Below are positions 44,272 through 51,545 of a stretch of DNA of 64,000 nucleotides, in pieces (the first letter of the stretch is position 1; every line of letters starts with the position of its first letter). A program made the translations under genes and the position numbers. The notes beneath the pieces were generated by a model. It worked only from the letters and a program-made list of their open reading frames with translations, was not told the origin of the DNA and searched no databases. The stretch spans positions 474,537 through 538,536 of the forward strand of contig NZ_BBYJ01000007.1 in assembly GCF_001528665.1 (NCBI RefSeq), in the 5' to 3' direction. This stretch comes from Microtetraspora malaysiensis (GTDB lineage: Bacteria > Actinomycetota > Actinomycetes > Streptosporangiales > Streptosporangiaceae).

Positions 44272-45411
44272 CTAGCGGGGTTGGCGGACGCCCCGGCGCC
44301 ACACCTCGGCGATCGCAGCGGTGGCGGTGATGTCGCGGGTCGGGTCGCCGTCGACGAGCAGGAGGTCGGCGCGTAGTCCGGGGGCGACGCGACCGCGGTC
44401 GGCCAGCCCGAAGTGGCGGGCGGGCACGCTGGTGGCCGCGGCGAGCGCCTCCGCGTTACTGAGCCCCGCTTCGGTGAGCAGGGCGATTTCGCGGTGCATG
44501 GCGGCACCGTGTACCGGGGCGAACGGGTTGGCATCGGTACCGGCCAGCAGCGATGCGCCGGCCCGGTGCAGGGTCCGGGCAGCGTGGACGGCGTTGTCGG
44601 CGCAGCCGGGCAGCGCGTGGTCCGCCGCCTCCGCCTGCCCGGTGATCGCCTCGAAGTACGCCAACGTGGTGACCACGAACACGCCCTGTGCGGCGATCCG
44701 GGCGGCGAGTTCGTGCCCGGCCGGGTCATCGGGCCCGGTATCGGCGTACACGTGGGCCAGGCCGTCGATGCCGGCGTCCAGCGCGATCGTGGCCTCCCGT
44801 GCGGTGATCGCGTGGCCGATGGTCGTCAGCCCGGTGGCGTGGGCGGCCTCGACCAGCGCGGCCACGATCTGCCGCGTCAGCGCCGGCAGCCGGGCACCGT
44901 GCACCGCACCGTCGTCGACCACGATCTTCAGGTAGTCGATCCCCTCGGTCCGCCGCGCCTCGACGAACCGCCTGGCCTGCCCGGGGTCCGCGACGGTGTC
45001 GAACCCGCCGACGGCATCACCGAACGCTTCCACCGTCGAGGCGTCGAACCCGGCCATCAGCTGACTGGGGTGCCCACCCGGGGCGGTGGCGAGCATCCCG
45101 GCGCTGCGCAGGTCCGCCACCTCGTCGTTGCCGGCGGCCAACTCACGCTGGCGGGCCAGGTTGCCGGGCAGGCAGAACATGTCCAACTCGGTGGTGACGC
45201 CGTGGGTCAGCGCCTGGGCGAGGCTGCCGTCGAAGGTGTGGGTGTGCGCGTCGATCAGGCCGGGAAGCAGGGTCTTGCCGGATCCGTCGACCTCGACGTC
45301 GGCGGGGTGGCCGTCGGGCTCGGCGATCCGGTCCCCGTCTATGAGGACGTCGGCCCTCGGGACGGTCCGCTCACCGTCGAACACCCGCACATCACGGATC
45401 AGGGTACGCAT
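44272..45411 (-). CDS. Metal-dependent amidohydrolase
   Basis: A 379-residue amidohydrolase of the imidazolonepropionase/prolidase-like branch. The metal-binding pair is in LIDAHTHTFDG, a probable metal Lys in YLKIVVDDG, His in TTIGHAIT and in GLAHVYAD, and the catalytic Asp in LLAGTDANPF. A typical C-terminal beta domain ends in GLRADLLLVDGDPTRDI. ATG 45411 has AGGAGG upstream. It is divergent from the ECF41 sigma gene, and its promoter region has the same TGTCACA-N17-CCTC elements, so it is a probable target of that sigma factor. The substrate is unknown. Confidence 0.85.
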   Translation of the reverse strand: MRTLIRDVRVFDGERTVPRADVLIDGDRIAEPDGHPADVEVDGSGKTLLPGLIDAHTHTFDGSLAQALTHGVTTELDMFCLPGNLARQRELAAGNDEVADLRSAGMLATAPGGHPSQLMAGFDASTVEAFGDAVGGFDTVADPGQARRFVEARRTEGIDYLKIVVDDGAVHGARLPALTRQIVAALVEAAHATGLTTIGHAITAREATIALDAGIDGLAHVYADTGPDDPAGHELAARIAAQGVFVVTTLAYFEAITGQAEAADHALPGCADNAVHAARTLHRAGASLLAGTDANPFAPVHGAAMHREIALLTEAGLSNAEALAAATSVPARHFGLADRGRVAPGLRADLLLVDGDPTRDITATAAIAEVWRRGVRQPR

Positions 45412-45471
45412 CGATCCTCCTGGTCTGCGTAGATTGCCGAGGCGGGCCGCCTCGGTGGTTACGTGATCCAA

Positions 45472-45499
45472 GAGGCGGGACGGGCCCGCGAGTGTGACA
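45472..45499 (-). promoter_or_regulatory. Candidate ECF41 promoter for the amidohydrolase
   Basis: On the minus strand TGTCACA (45499-45493) is followed after 17 bases by CCTC (45475-45472). TGTCACA is the -35 element known for ECF41 sigma factors. The same pair with the same spacing occurs on the plus strand before the sigma gene. Confidence 0.6.
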
Positions 45500-45517
45500 C
45501 GACAAGCCGCACCTGAG

Positions 45518-45530
45518 ATGTGGATCACAT
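45518..45530. promoter_or_regulatory. Short dyad between the two ECF41-type promoters
   Basis: ATGTG-GAT-CACAT has perfect 5-base arms and lies about midway between the two divergent promoter candidates. It could be an additional regulator site, or chance. Confidence 0.3.
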
Positions 45531-45543
45531 TGGCCCTCGCCTG

Positions 45544-45571
45544 TGTCACATTCGCGGAGTCGGCGCACCTC
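45544..45571 (+). promoter_or_regulatory. Candidate ECF41 promoter for the sigma gene itself
   Basis: TGTCACA (45544-45550), 17 bases, then CCTC (45568-45571), 34 bases before the sigma ATG. It matches the ECF41 -35 element and mirrors the promoter on the other strand, which suggests autoregulation. Confidence 0.6.
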
Positions 45572-45604
45572 TCATCATGCGAGCCTGGAAAGGAGGCCTC
45601 CACC

Positions 45605-46540
45605 ATGACCAAGGGGCAGGCAGCCGACGTTGCGGCGGCCGACCACGCCACACAGATCTTTGTCGGCCATCGGGAGCTGCTGTTCTCGGTCGTCTACAAC
45701 ATGCTCGGCAGCGTCGCCGACACCGAGGACGTATTGCAGGAAACCTGGCTGTCCTGGGCCACCCGGACCCGGGCGAGGAACGCCGAGCACGTCGACAACC
45801 CCCGCGCCTACCTGGTTCGGGTCGCGGTGAACCAGGCCCTGGCCAGACGAGCGGAGATCGACCGGCGGCAGGAGACCTATGTCGGGCAATGGCTACCCGA
45901 GCCGGTCGTCACCCCGCTGGCGGACACCGGCGGCGCCGCCGACGCCGCCGACACGGCGGTTAGGGCCGACTCCGCCTCGATGGCGCTGCTCGTTGTGCTG
46001 GAGACCCTCACCCCGGCCGAGCGCGCCGTCTTCGTGCTGCACGAGGTGTTCGGCTACGCCCACACCGAAATCGCCGACGTCCTCGGCCGCAGCCCCGCCG
46101 CGGTGCGCCAGCTAGCGCACCGCGCCCGCGAACACGTCCACGCCCGACGCCCCCGCTACCACGCCGACCCCCGCCTGCGCCGCGAGGTGACCGAACGGTT
46201 CCTGTCCGCCGCGCTCGGCGGCGACCTGAAAGCCCTCCTCCAGGTCCTCGCGCCAGATGTGACGCTGTGGACCGACGGTGGCGGGAAGGGCCCGGCCACC
46301 AGCCTGCACCCCATCCACGGCCGCGACGCCGTCGCCCGAACCCTGCTGACCGTCGCCGCCAACGCGCGCGACCTCGACATCCGCTATCGGCGAGTCAACG
46401 GCGATCCTTCAGCGGTGCTCTTCAACTGCGGCTCCCCGATCGCCGTCCTGGTACTGGACCTGACTCCCGACAGCCACCACGTGCGGGGAATCTACTCCGT
46501 CACCAACCCCGACAAGCTCACCCGGATCGACGACCGGTAA
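45605..46540 (+). CDS. ECF41-type sigma factor with SnoaL-like C-terminal domain
   Basis: A 311-residue ECF sigma factor. Region 2 is FSVVYNMLGSVADTEDVLQETWL, region 4 is LTPAERAVFVLHEVFGYAHTEIADVLGRSPAAVRQLAHRA (given here in outline), and a SnoaL/NTF2-like domain follows from about residue 195. The linker motif WLPEP and the C-terminal motif DGGGK are both present; together they define the ECF41 group, whose C-terminal domain acts as a built-in regulator in place of a separate anti-sigma factor. ATG 45605 follows AAAGGAGG. Usual neighbours are oxidoreductase, carboxymuconolactone decarboxylase or epimerase genes; here an amidohydrolase is divergent. Confidence 0.9.
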   Translation: MTKGQAADVAAADHATQIFVGHRELLFSVVYNMLGSVADTEDVLQETWLSWATRTRARNAEHVDNPRAYLVRVAVNQALARRAEIDRRQETYVGQWLPEPVVTPLADTGGAADAADTAVRADSASMALLVVLETLTPAERAVFVLHEVFGYAHTEIADVLGRSPAAVRQLAHRAREHVHARRPRYHADPRLRREVTERFLSAALGGDLKALLQVLAPDVTLWTDGGGKGPATSLHPIHGRDAVARTLLTVAANARDLDIRYRRVNGDPSAVLFNCGSPIAVLVLDLTPDSHHVRGIYSVTNPDKLTRIDDR

Positions 46541-46634
46541 CACCACCTCGGGGGCTCGCTCGAACAGCTCGACAGGCGACAACAAGCCTGGCCTCCCGCC
46601 AGCGAAATCCCAGATTTGTCCGAACAAAGACAAG

Positions 46635-46665
46635 GCCCCTGACCGCGAACCCGCTGGTCAGGGGC
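46635..46665 (-). terminator. tRNA-associated hairpin terminator, copy 1
   Basis: A perfect 10-bp stem GCCCCTGACC / GGTCAGGGGC with an 11-base loop, followed on the minus strand by CTTGTCTTTGTT. It directly follows the tRNA 3'-end fragment at 46677-46708; an almost identical unit occurs at 56952. Confidence 0.75.
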
Positions 46666-46676
46666 ATTCAGCATCC

Positions 46677-46708
46677 GAGTCGCTTTAGGGGAATCGAACC
46701 CCAGACCT
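46677..46708 (-). repeat. tRNA 3'-end fragment, copy 1 (att-like)
   Basis: On the minus strand this reads the T-arm and acceptor half of a tRNA (GGTCTGGGGTTCGATTCCCC then a diverged acceptor strand AAAGCGACTC). It lacks the anticodon arm and 5' half, so it is not a functional tRNA. It is the most diverged of four copies in the window. Confidence 0.7.
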
Positions 46709-46756
46709 ACCCCCCACGCGACCACGCTGATCTGCAGTCCGTCAGTGTCGGGGCGC

Positions 46757-47683
46757 TCACCGCGGACGGGACGTGGGCCAGGGTGCGACGACGAGGCTTA
46801 CCGAGTTCTTGTAGTGGCCGCCGAACGCCTCATGCACGTACCGCGTGTCGGGGACGCTTACCGGTTGGAGAACATGCTCGTTGTAATTCCAGCCGTGCAG
46901 ATCACGAGAGGAGGGCTCGGGAGGCGCCTCATAGTACGACTCGATTGTGACGTGTCGCTGCCGCAGTATGCGCTTGACCTCGGCAACCGTCTGATTCGCC
47001 AGATCTACTCCCTCTAGAGCCTCACCGCGAGCGGTCGGATCGCCCGCGACTTCGTACCGTTCGCCGGGCCGGGCGGCTCGACCAAAGATGATCACGACAG
47101 GGCCGCGCAGGTTGAGGGGAATGCTCACCCCGGCCTGGCACCACATGTTTCCGCAGTCGGTCCCCCCAATAATTTTGATCCAGTCGCTGATGTACTGATC
47201 CTTTATTTCGCGTCCATCCTGGTGGAGGATTGTCACCTTTCCAGGAGAAGATACGGAAAGCATCGTGCCAACGAGGCTTGGCGATGAGGGCTTTATCTGT
47301 AGGTCGACGTTCAGCCCGTGCGCAGCGAAATCCTCGCGGTAGCGCCGGGGGTCGGCGTCAGGATCCACGATCCGGACATCGATGTAGTCGCCGTTCCTGG
47401 CGAACGCCAGAGCTTTGGCCGGTCCCAAGACGAGAGGGCCTCCATCACTGGGTTGCATGATGATCGGCAGCACGACCGTCGCTGCCACCAGTACGGCGGT
47501 GACGGGAATCAGCGTGAGCAGGTGTCTGCGGAGCCAGCGCCGCTTTGCCATCTGAGGGGTCCGAGTGGTGTTGCCGATGATGTCGTCCAGAGCCGCAGAC
47601 ATCGCTACCGGATCCGCGCGTACGTGACTCGCTGGATCATGCGCCTGGAGCAAGCTCTTGAGCTGCTTGAGATCGTTGGTCAT
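46757..47683 (-). CDS. Membrane-anchored partner (probable anti-sigma factor) of the ECF sigma gene
   Basis: A 308-residue protein. A cytoplasmic N-terminal part of about 52 residues is followed by one helix (LLTLIPVTAVLVAATVVLPII) and an extracellular domain of about 230 residues with one Cys pair (GTDCGNMWCQAGV). No zinc-binding HxxxCxxC anti-sigma motif is seen. It is called a regulatory partner because its ATG overlaps the stop of the sigma gene in ATGA with a GGGGAGGAG ribosome site, the usual arrangement of sigma/anti-sigma pairs in this group. Direct proof is lacking. Confidence 0.65.
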   Translation of the reverse strand: MTNDLKQLKSLLQAHDPASHVRADPVAMSAALDDIIGNTTRTPQMAKRRWLRRHLLTLIPVTAVLVAATVVLPIIMQPSDGGPLVLGPAKALAFARNGDYIDVRIVDPDADPRRYREDFAAHGLNVDLQIKPSSPSLVGTMLSVSSPGKVTILHQDGREIKDQYISDWIKIIGGTDCGNMWCQAGVSIPLNLRGPVVIIFGRAARPGERYEVAGDPTARGEALEGVDLANQTVAEVKRILRQRHVTIESYYEAPPEPSSRDLHGWNYNEHVLQPVSVPDTRYVHEAFGGHYKNSVSLVVAPWPTSRPR

Positions 47684-48219
47684 ATGACGCTCCTCCCCAA
47701 GGACGGCTGCCGGTCGGTGATGGGCTGTGACTCCTCCACAAGCAGGTGCCGTAGTCGTCTGCGTACGCGGTGCAGGCGCATCGCGGCCGTCGCCCTGGAA
47801 CAGCCCACGACCGCTGCGGCCTGACGGAGGTCGAGTCCTTCCCAAGACATCAACAGCACCAACTCCCGATCGGCGTCGCTCAAGCTGTTCAGCGCGGCGA
47901 GCGCCGCTTGACGAGCGGCGAGGGTGGCAGCGTGGTCTTCTTCAGCGCCATGGCGCGTCAAGTCCTCGCTCAGCGAATCGGCGATGGCGTCCCGTCGGTT
48001 GTCCCGTCTGATCAGGTTCAACGTGAGATTGCGGGCGGTCGTATACAGCCAAGGCAGCGGCTGATCCTGCGGGACCCTGTCGTACTTCTCCCATGCGACC
48101 TTGAACGTCTCGGCGGCTACGTCCGCGGCATCGGCAGGACCGACTCGCCGCCACGCGTACCGGAGAACCGCCTCGTAGTGCTCTTGGAACATGCTGGTGA
48201 AGCTGGCCTCATCACTCAC
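47680..48219 (-). CDS. ECF RNA polymerase sigma factor
   Basis: A 179-residue sigma factor with regions 2 and 4 only. Region 2 holds FQEHYEAVLRYAWRRVGPAD and AAETFKVAWEKYDRVPQD, then LPWLYTTARNLTLNLIRRDNR. Region 4 has LNSLSDADRELVLLMSWEGLDLRQ and VVGCSRATAAMRLHRVRRRL. The GTG start at 48219 follows AAAGGACGGAG. It is co-translated with the membrane protein downstream. A perfect palindrome lies 37 bases upstream of the start. Confidence 0.88.
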   Translation of the reverse strand: MSDEASFTSMFQEHYEAVLRYAWRRVGPADAADVAAETFKVAWEKYDRVPQDQPLPWLYTTARNLTLNLIRRDNRRDAIADSLSEDLTRHGAEEDHAATLAARQAALAALNSLSDADRELVLLMSWEGLDLRQAAAVVGCSRATAAMRLHRVRRRLRHLLVEESQPITDRQPSLGRSVI

Positions 48220-48255
48220 ACTCCGTCCTTTCCTCGCGTTCCGCTGCGATCTGCG

Positions 48256-48272
48256 CATCTACCTGGTAGATG
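48256..48272. promoter_or_regulatory. 17-bp perfect palindrome upstream of the sigma operon
   Basis: CATCTACC-T-GGTAGATG has 8-base arms around a single centre base. Its place, 37 bases before the sigma start codon, suits a repressor operator of TetR type overlapping the promoter. No regulator gene is adjacent. Confidence 0.5.
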
Positions 48273-48465
48273 TCGCGAAGCTCACGAACATCACCAGCCA
48301 CCGCAAAACACTGACGATGCGGCGACCGCGGTCACATTTCTCCGCGGAATCGCGCGACGAGCTGGAGCCATGCCAGGCGACAAGCGGGTGGCGTGCCGGC
48401 GGCCGACCGGATCGAGCAGGCCACGCGGGAGGGTCGGCACGAGGGGAACAGGGTGAGATCGGCTT

Positions 48466-48600
48466 CGCCACCGCATCACCTCGGGCCAGTACGCCCCAGC
48501 GGCGACGTTGCCGCCAGAGGCGATCACGTCGGCGGATTTCTACGTGGCGCGGAACACGATTCGGCGGGCGTTGACGACAGCATTTCTGCCAGAGCATCGA
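48466..48600 (+). pseudogene. GntR-type helix-turn-helix remnant
   Basis: One plus-strand frame, without a start codon, reads RITSGQYAPAATLPPE and then FYVARNTIRRAL. This is the core of a GntR winged helix (SGxYxPGxxLPSExxLxxxFxVSRxTVRxAL). Flanking sequence in the 535-base gap 48220-48754 holds no other recognisable gene. It is debris of a GntR regulator of the kind often carried by actinomycete integrative elements. Confidence 0.6.
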
Positions 48601-48754
48601 AGACGATCGGGTGACTTTGCGGGACCGGTCCGGGCCGCGAGCGACTTCGGGCCGCTCTCCACAATTACGCCGATCCACAAATGACGCTCGACATCGAAAT
48701 GTTACGTTGAACCGGACTCCAAGGCCTGGCGAATTGAATGCCCACTACTAAATC

Positions 48755-49609
48755 ATGGCCAGCTATGGTGACCGCATGAGCCCGCCGCCGGATCGCGGAG
48801 ACTCGCGGCGCGAAGTTACCACCGGCCGATTTTCGCGCCTGATCGAGCGTGTCCGATCGGGCACGCTTGTCGGAGACGTGCATGGGCGCCCCGCCGTGCT
48901 CGTTGAAGTGATTGTCCTGCTGCTCGGGTTTCTGTTCTTCACGTACTTTCACGGCCTCGCCGGCAAGGACGCCGCGTCTGCCACCGCCAACGCTCTTGCC
49001 CTGCAGTCCGTGGAACGCGCCCTCCACCTGGACATCGAGCAGCTGGCGAACGAGTGGCTCACCGAACATCCGGCCCTGATCCAGCCGGCGGTGTACTACT
49101 ACCGCTTGTACTACGTCGTGCTTGTCGGTGTGCTGCTATGGGTCTTCATCCGGAACGCCGATATCTACATCAAGGTCCGCCGGACCCTTCTCGCGATAAT
49201 CGTCCTCGTTCTGCCGGTCTTCTGGGCGCTGCCCATGTCGCCCCCACGGCTCGCCCTGCCGGGTGTCGTCGACATCATCGCTCAATACGACATCCTGGGG
49301 AGCCATCCCTCACCGGGGACCGGGAGCGGCCAGAATGTCTACTCGGCCATGCCCAGTCTGCACGTGGGGTGGTCGGCGTGGTGCGCGTATGCCGTGTGGT
49401 CCGCCCTCCGGGCCTCTCACCCGCGATTGGCGCTGTTGTCGTGGGTGTTCCCGCTCGGCATGGTGGCAGACGTGCTCGTTACGGGAAACCATTACGTGCT
49501 CGACATTGTCGGGAGCGGCGTGTTGCTCGTCGCCTCCATCGCCGCCGCATCGGTGTGGGGCCGCCTCGTCGAACGCCGGCGCCGGGCGAGATCCGGCATT
49601 CGGGCTTAA
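48755..49609 (+). CDS. PAP2/Aur1-like membrane phosphatase or phosphotransferase
   Basis: A 284-residue protein with about six helices. The PAP2 signature is split in the usual way: SAMPSLHVGWSAW contains the Ser-His motif and GNHYVLDIVGSGVLL the second catalytic His with its Asp. The KxxxxxxRP element is replaced, as in the inositolphosphotransferase/Aur1 branch. The preceding helices (VEVIVLLLGFLFFTYF) and LYYVVLVGVLLWVFIRN are typical. It may act on lipid phosphates or inositol phospholipids. The start could be ATG 48755 or 48776; neither has a strong ribosome site. Confidence 0.8.
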   Translation: MASYGDRMSPPPDRGDSRREVTTGRFSRLIERVRSGTLVGDVHGRPAVLVEVIVLLLGFLFFTYFHGLAGKDAASATANALALQSVERALHLDIEQLANEWLTEHPALIQPAVYYYRLYYVVLVGVLLWVFIRNADIYIKVRRTLLAIIVLVLPVFWALPMSPPRLALPGVVDIIAQYDILGSHPSPGTGSGQNVYSAMPSLHVGWSAWCAYAVWSALRASHPRLALLSWVFPLGMVADVLVTGNHYVLDIVGSGVLLVASIAAASVWGRLVERRRRARSGIRA

Positions 49610-49788
49610 GCTGCACGCTCAGTGATCCTGGGCGCTGATTCGTCGGGGTCAGAGCCAGAATATGGGTCATTGAGGTAGAGGCCGCAGGCGCAGTCAGACT
49701 CGTCACCACCCTCTGCCACGCGACGCGTTCGACGTCGCGATGCGCACGGCAGCACGCCGCAAGGTCACCAGTAGACCGGTTTCCGGGT

Positions 49789-50169
49789 TCACACGTGCGG
49801 GCTGAGATCCCAGAGATTGTCGGCCGAGGCGAGGCGCAGGACCAGGGCGACGACGGCGACCAGAAGAAACGCGATCGGGAACGGAATGGTCGAGTACCAG
49901 CTGACGCGTAGGTGAGCGAAGATCGCGCAGACGAAGAACAGCACCAGCCCGATCGCGGCGGCTACGCCGACGAGCGGCACGGCGATGCCGACGATCAAGC
50001 CGATGGCGCCGGCGAACTTCAGGGCTCCAAGCGGCAGCAACCACGACGGCGGGACTTCGACCTTGGCCGCGTCGGCCACCGCGCTCTCCACCCGGCGGAA
50101 GTCCAACGAGGCCGCCCAAACGTTCAACGCGGCGGCGACAACCGCCACGGCCACATACCCGGTGAACAT
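49789..50169 (-). CDS. DoxX-family membrane protein
   Basis: A 126-residue, four-helix protein of the DoxX/DoxD-like family: ALNVWAASLDF, VPPSWLLPLGALKFAGAIGLIVG, AAAIGLVLFFVCAIFAHLRV and PIAFLLVAVVALVLRLA. ATG 50169 has GGAGGAAAG upstream. It is divergent from an ECF sigma gene with a SnoaL-like tail, a common pairing in actinobacteria, and a palindrome lies between them. The family has been tied to redox or thiol stress, but activity is not defined. Confidence 0.82.
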   Translation of the reverse strand: MFTGYVAVAVVAAALNVWAASLDFRRVESAVADAAKVEVPPSWLLPLGALKFAGAIGLIVGIAVPLVGVAAAIGLVLFFVCAIFAHLRVSWYSTIPFPIAFLLVAVVALVLRLASADNLWDLSPHV

Positions 50170-50250
50170 CGCACTTTCCTCCGTCCTTCCTTTGGCCAGG
50201 GGCCCAGCGCAGCCACGACCCAGCACCGAGTCACCAGTTGCACGGTTCGC

Positions 50251-50268
50251 CCGTCATCGATATGACGG
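50251..50268. promoter_or_regulatory. Dyad between the DoxX and ECF sigma genes
   Basis: CCGTCAT-CGAT-ATGACGG has perfect 7-base arms. It is 17 bases from the sigma gene and 82 from the doxX start, so it could serve both divergent promoters, either as an operator or as overlapping promoter elements. Confidence 0.45.
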
Positions 50269-50284
50269 TTCTGCGGGCTGAGAG

Positions 50285-51211
50285 GTGACCACGTTGGAGG
50301 ATCCGGACCGGCTGGCCGAGTGCTTCGAAGCACATCGCGGGCGGCTGCGCGGCGTGGCCTTCCGAATGCTCGGTTCGCTTGCCGAGGCCGACGATGCCAT
50401 TCAGGAAACCTGGCTACGGCTCAGCCGCGCCCGAACCGGGGACGTGGAGAACCTGGCCGGCTGGTTGACGACGGTGGCCGCCCGCGTCTGCCTGGACATG
50501 CTGCGCACCCGGGCCGCGCGCAAGGAACAACCGCTGGACTCGGCACCCGTCTCGGCGATCCCGGACCCAAGCCGCCGTGTCGACCCTGAACAGGAGGCAC
50601 TCACCGCGGACGCGGTGGGGCTGGCGCTGCTGGTCGTGCTGGATCGCCTCACACCGGCTGAGCGGATCGCGTTCGTGCTGCACGACATGTTCGACGTGCC
50701 ATTCGCCGAGATCGCCGGCATTGTCGGGCGCAGCCCGGGCGCCGCCAAGAAGCTCGCAAGCAGAGCACGGACCCGGGTGCGCGGCGGGACCATCAACCAC
50801 GCGGACCTGACCCGGCGGTGGGAGATTGTCGAGGCCTTCCTGGCGGCCGTCCGCGAGGGCGACCTCCAGGCTCTGCTGGCGCTGCTCGACCCCGACGTTG
50901 TCCGGCGCGCAGATTCCTGGGTGATCCCGGCCGCCGAACCTTCCGAAGTCCGCAGCGCGCAGGCAGTCGCGGAAGGAACGGTGCGTTACGGCCGGACCGC
51001 GACACGGTTCGCCCGGCCGGCGCTGATCGACGGAGAGCCCGGCCTCGTCGTCGCACCCCACGGCCGGCTCCGCATCGCGCTGACCATCCACATCGAGAAC
51101 GACAAGATCACTGAGATCAACGTGATCGGCGAACCGAGCCGACTCGCCGAACTCGCCATAAGCATTGCCGGCTGGGGCCACCGGCCACGCGCAAGGCCCT
51201 CGACCGCCTGA
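50285..51211 (+). CDS. ECF sigma factor (SigJ-like) with SnoaL-type C-terminal domain
   Basis: A 308-residue ECF sigma factor. Region 2 is RLRGVAFRMLGSLAEADDAIQETWLRL in outline; region 4 is LTPAERIAFVLHDMFDVPF followed by IAGIVGRSPGAAKKLASRARTRV. A SnoaL-like domain follows from about 180. The WLPEP and DGGGK motifs of ECF41 are absent, so it belongs to a related group. The annotated GTG 50285 sits right on GAGAG; TTG 50294, eight bases after GAGAGG, is an equally good start. It is divergent from doxX. Confidence 0.87.
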   Translation: MTTLEDPDRLAECFEAHRGRLRGVAFRMLGSLAEADDAIQETWLRLSRARTGDVENLAGWLTTVAARVCLDMLRTRAARKEQPLDSAPVSAIPDPSRRVDPEQEALTADAVGLALLVVLDRLTPAERIAFVLHDMFDVPFAEIAGIVGRSPGAAKKLASRARTRVRGGTINHADLTRRWEIVEAFLAAVREGDLQALLALLDPDVVRRADSWVIPAAEPSEVRSAQAVAEGTVRYGRTATRFARPALIDGEPGLVVAPHGRLRIALTIHIENDKITEINVIGEPSRLAELAISIAGWGHRPRARPSTA

Positions 51212-51279
51212 GCCGGAGCCTCGACGGTGAAAGCGAGCGATAGACGACGTTGCTGTGCATCGCTGCTGCACGGAGATCC

Positions 51280-51310
51280 AAAAGACCCCCTGCGATCGCA
51301 AGGGGCTTTT
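51280..51310 (-). terminator. tRNA-associated hairpin terminator, copy 2
   Basis: AAAAG...CCCC-TGCGA/TCGCA-GGGG...CTTTT forms a hairpin with A- and T-runs on both sides, just downstream (minus strand) of the tRNA fragment at 51318. It can also end the sigma gene on the plus strand. Confidence 0.65.
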
Positions 51311-51317
51311 GAACTGC

Positions 51318-51361
51318 GAGCCGCCTTGGGGAATCGAGCCCCAGACCTTCTGTTTACAAGG
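51318..51361 (-). repeat. tRNA 3'-end fragment, copy 2 (att-like)
   Basis: 44 bases on the minus strand read an anticodon loop (CTTGTAA), its 3' stem strand (ACAGA), variable loop, T-arm and acceptor strand (AGGCGGC) of a tRNA. It matches the copy at 56995 with one mismatch. The 5' half is absent. It lies in the 334-base gap 51212-51545, which has no gene; an apparent GNR-PDLLFT open frame across it is a translation artefact. Confidence 0.8.
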
Positions 51362-51545
51362 TCCCCAAACGACATCCAGGAACGTTCAGACCAGTTCGCC
51401 GTGCAGGTCGCGAACGATCCGCCCGTTCGCATGAGTCCAGCTCAGTCCGAGGTCGTGCGGCTTGGTGGCTCCCAAGTCGGTTCGCCTTCGCCCCCATCAC
51501 AGCGCCACAAGGTCAGGCTCAGCCCTCGTACGAGGTCACAAGCCG

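Noticed and set aside
48259..48678. 139-codon minus-strand Arg-rich frame opposite the GntR remnant
   Set aside because: It is antisense to a recognisable GntR core and has only low-complexity Arg/Pro sequence.
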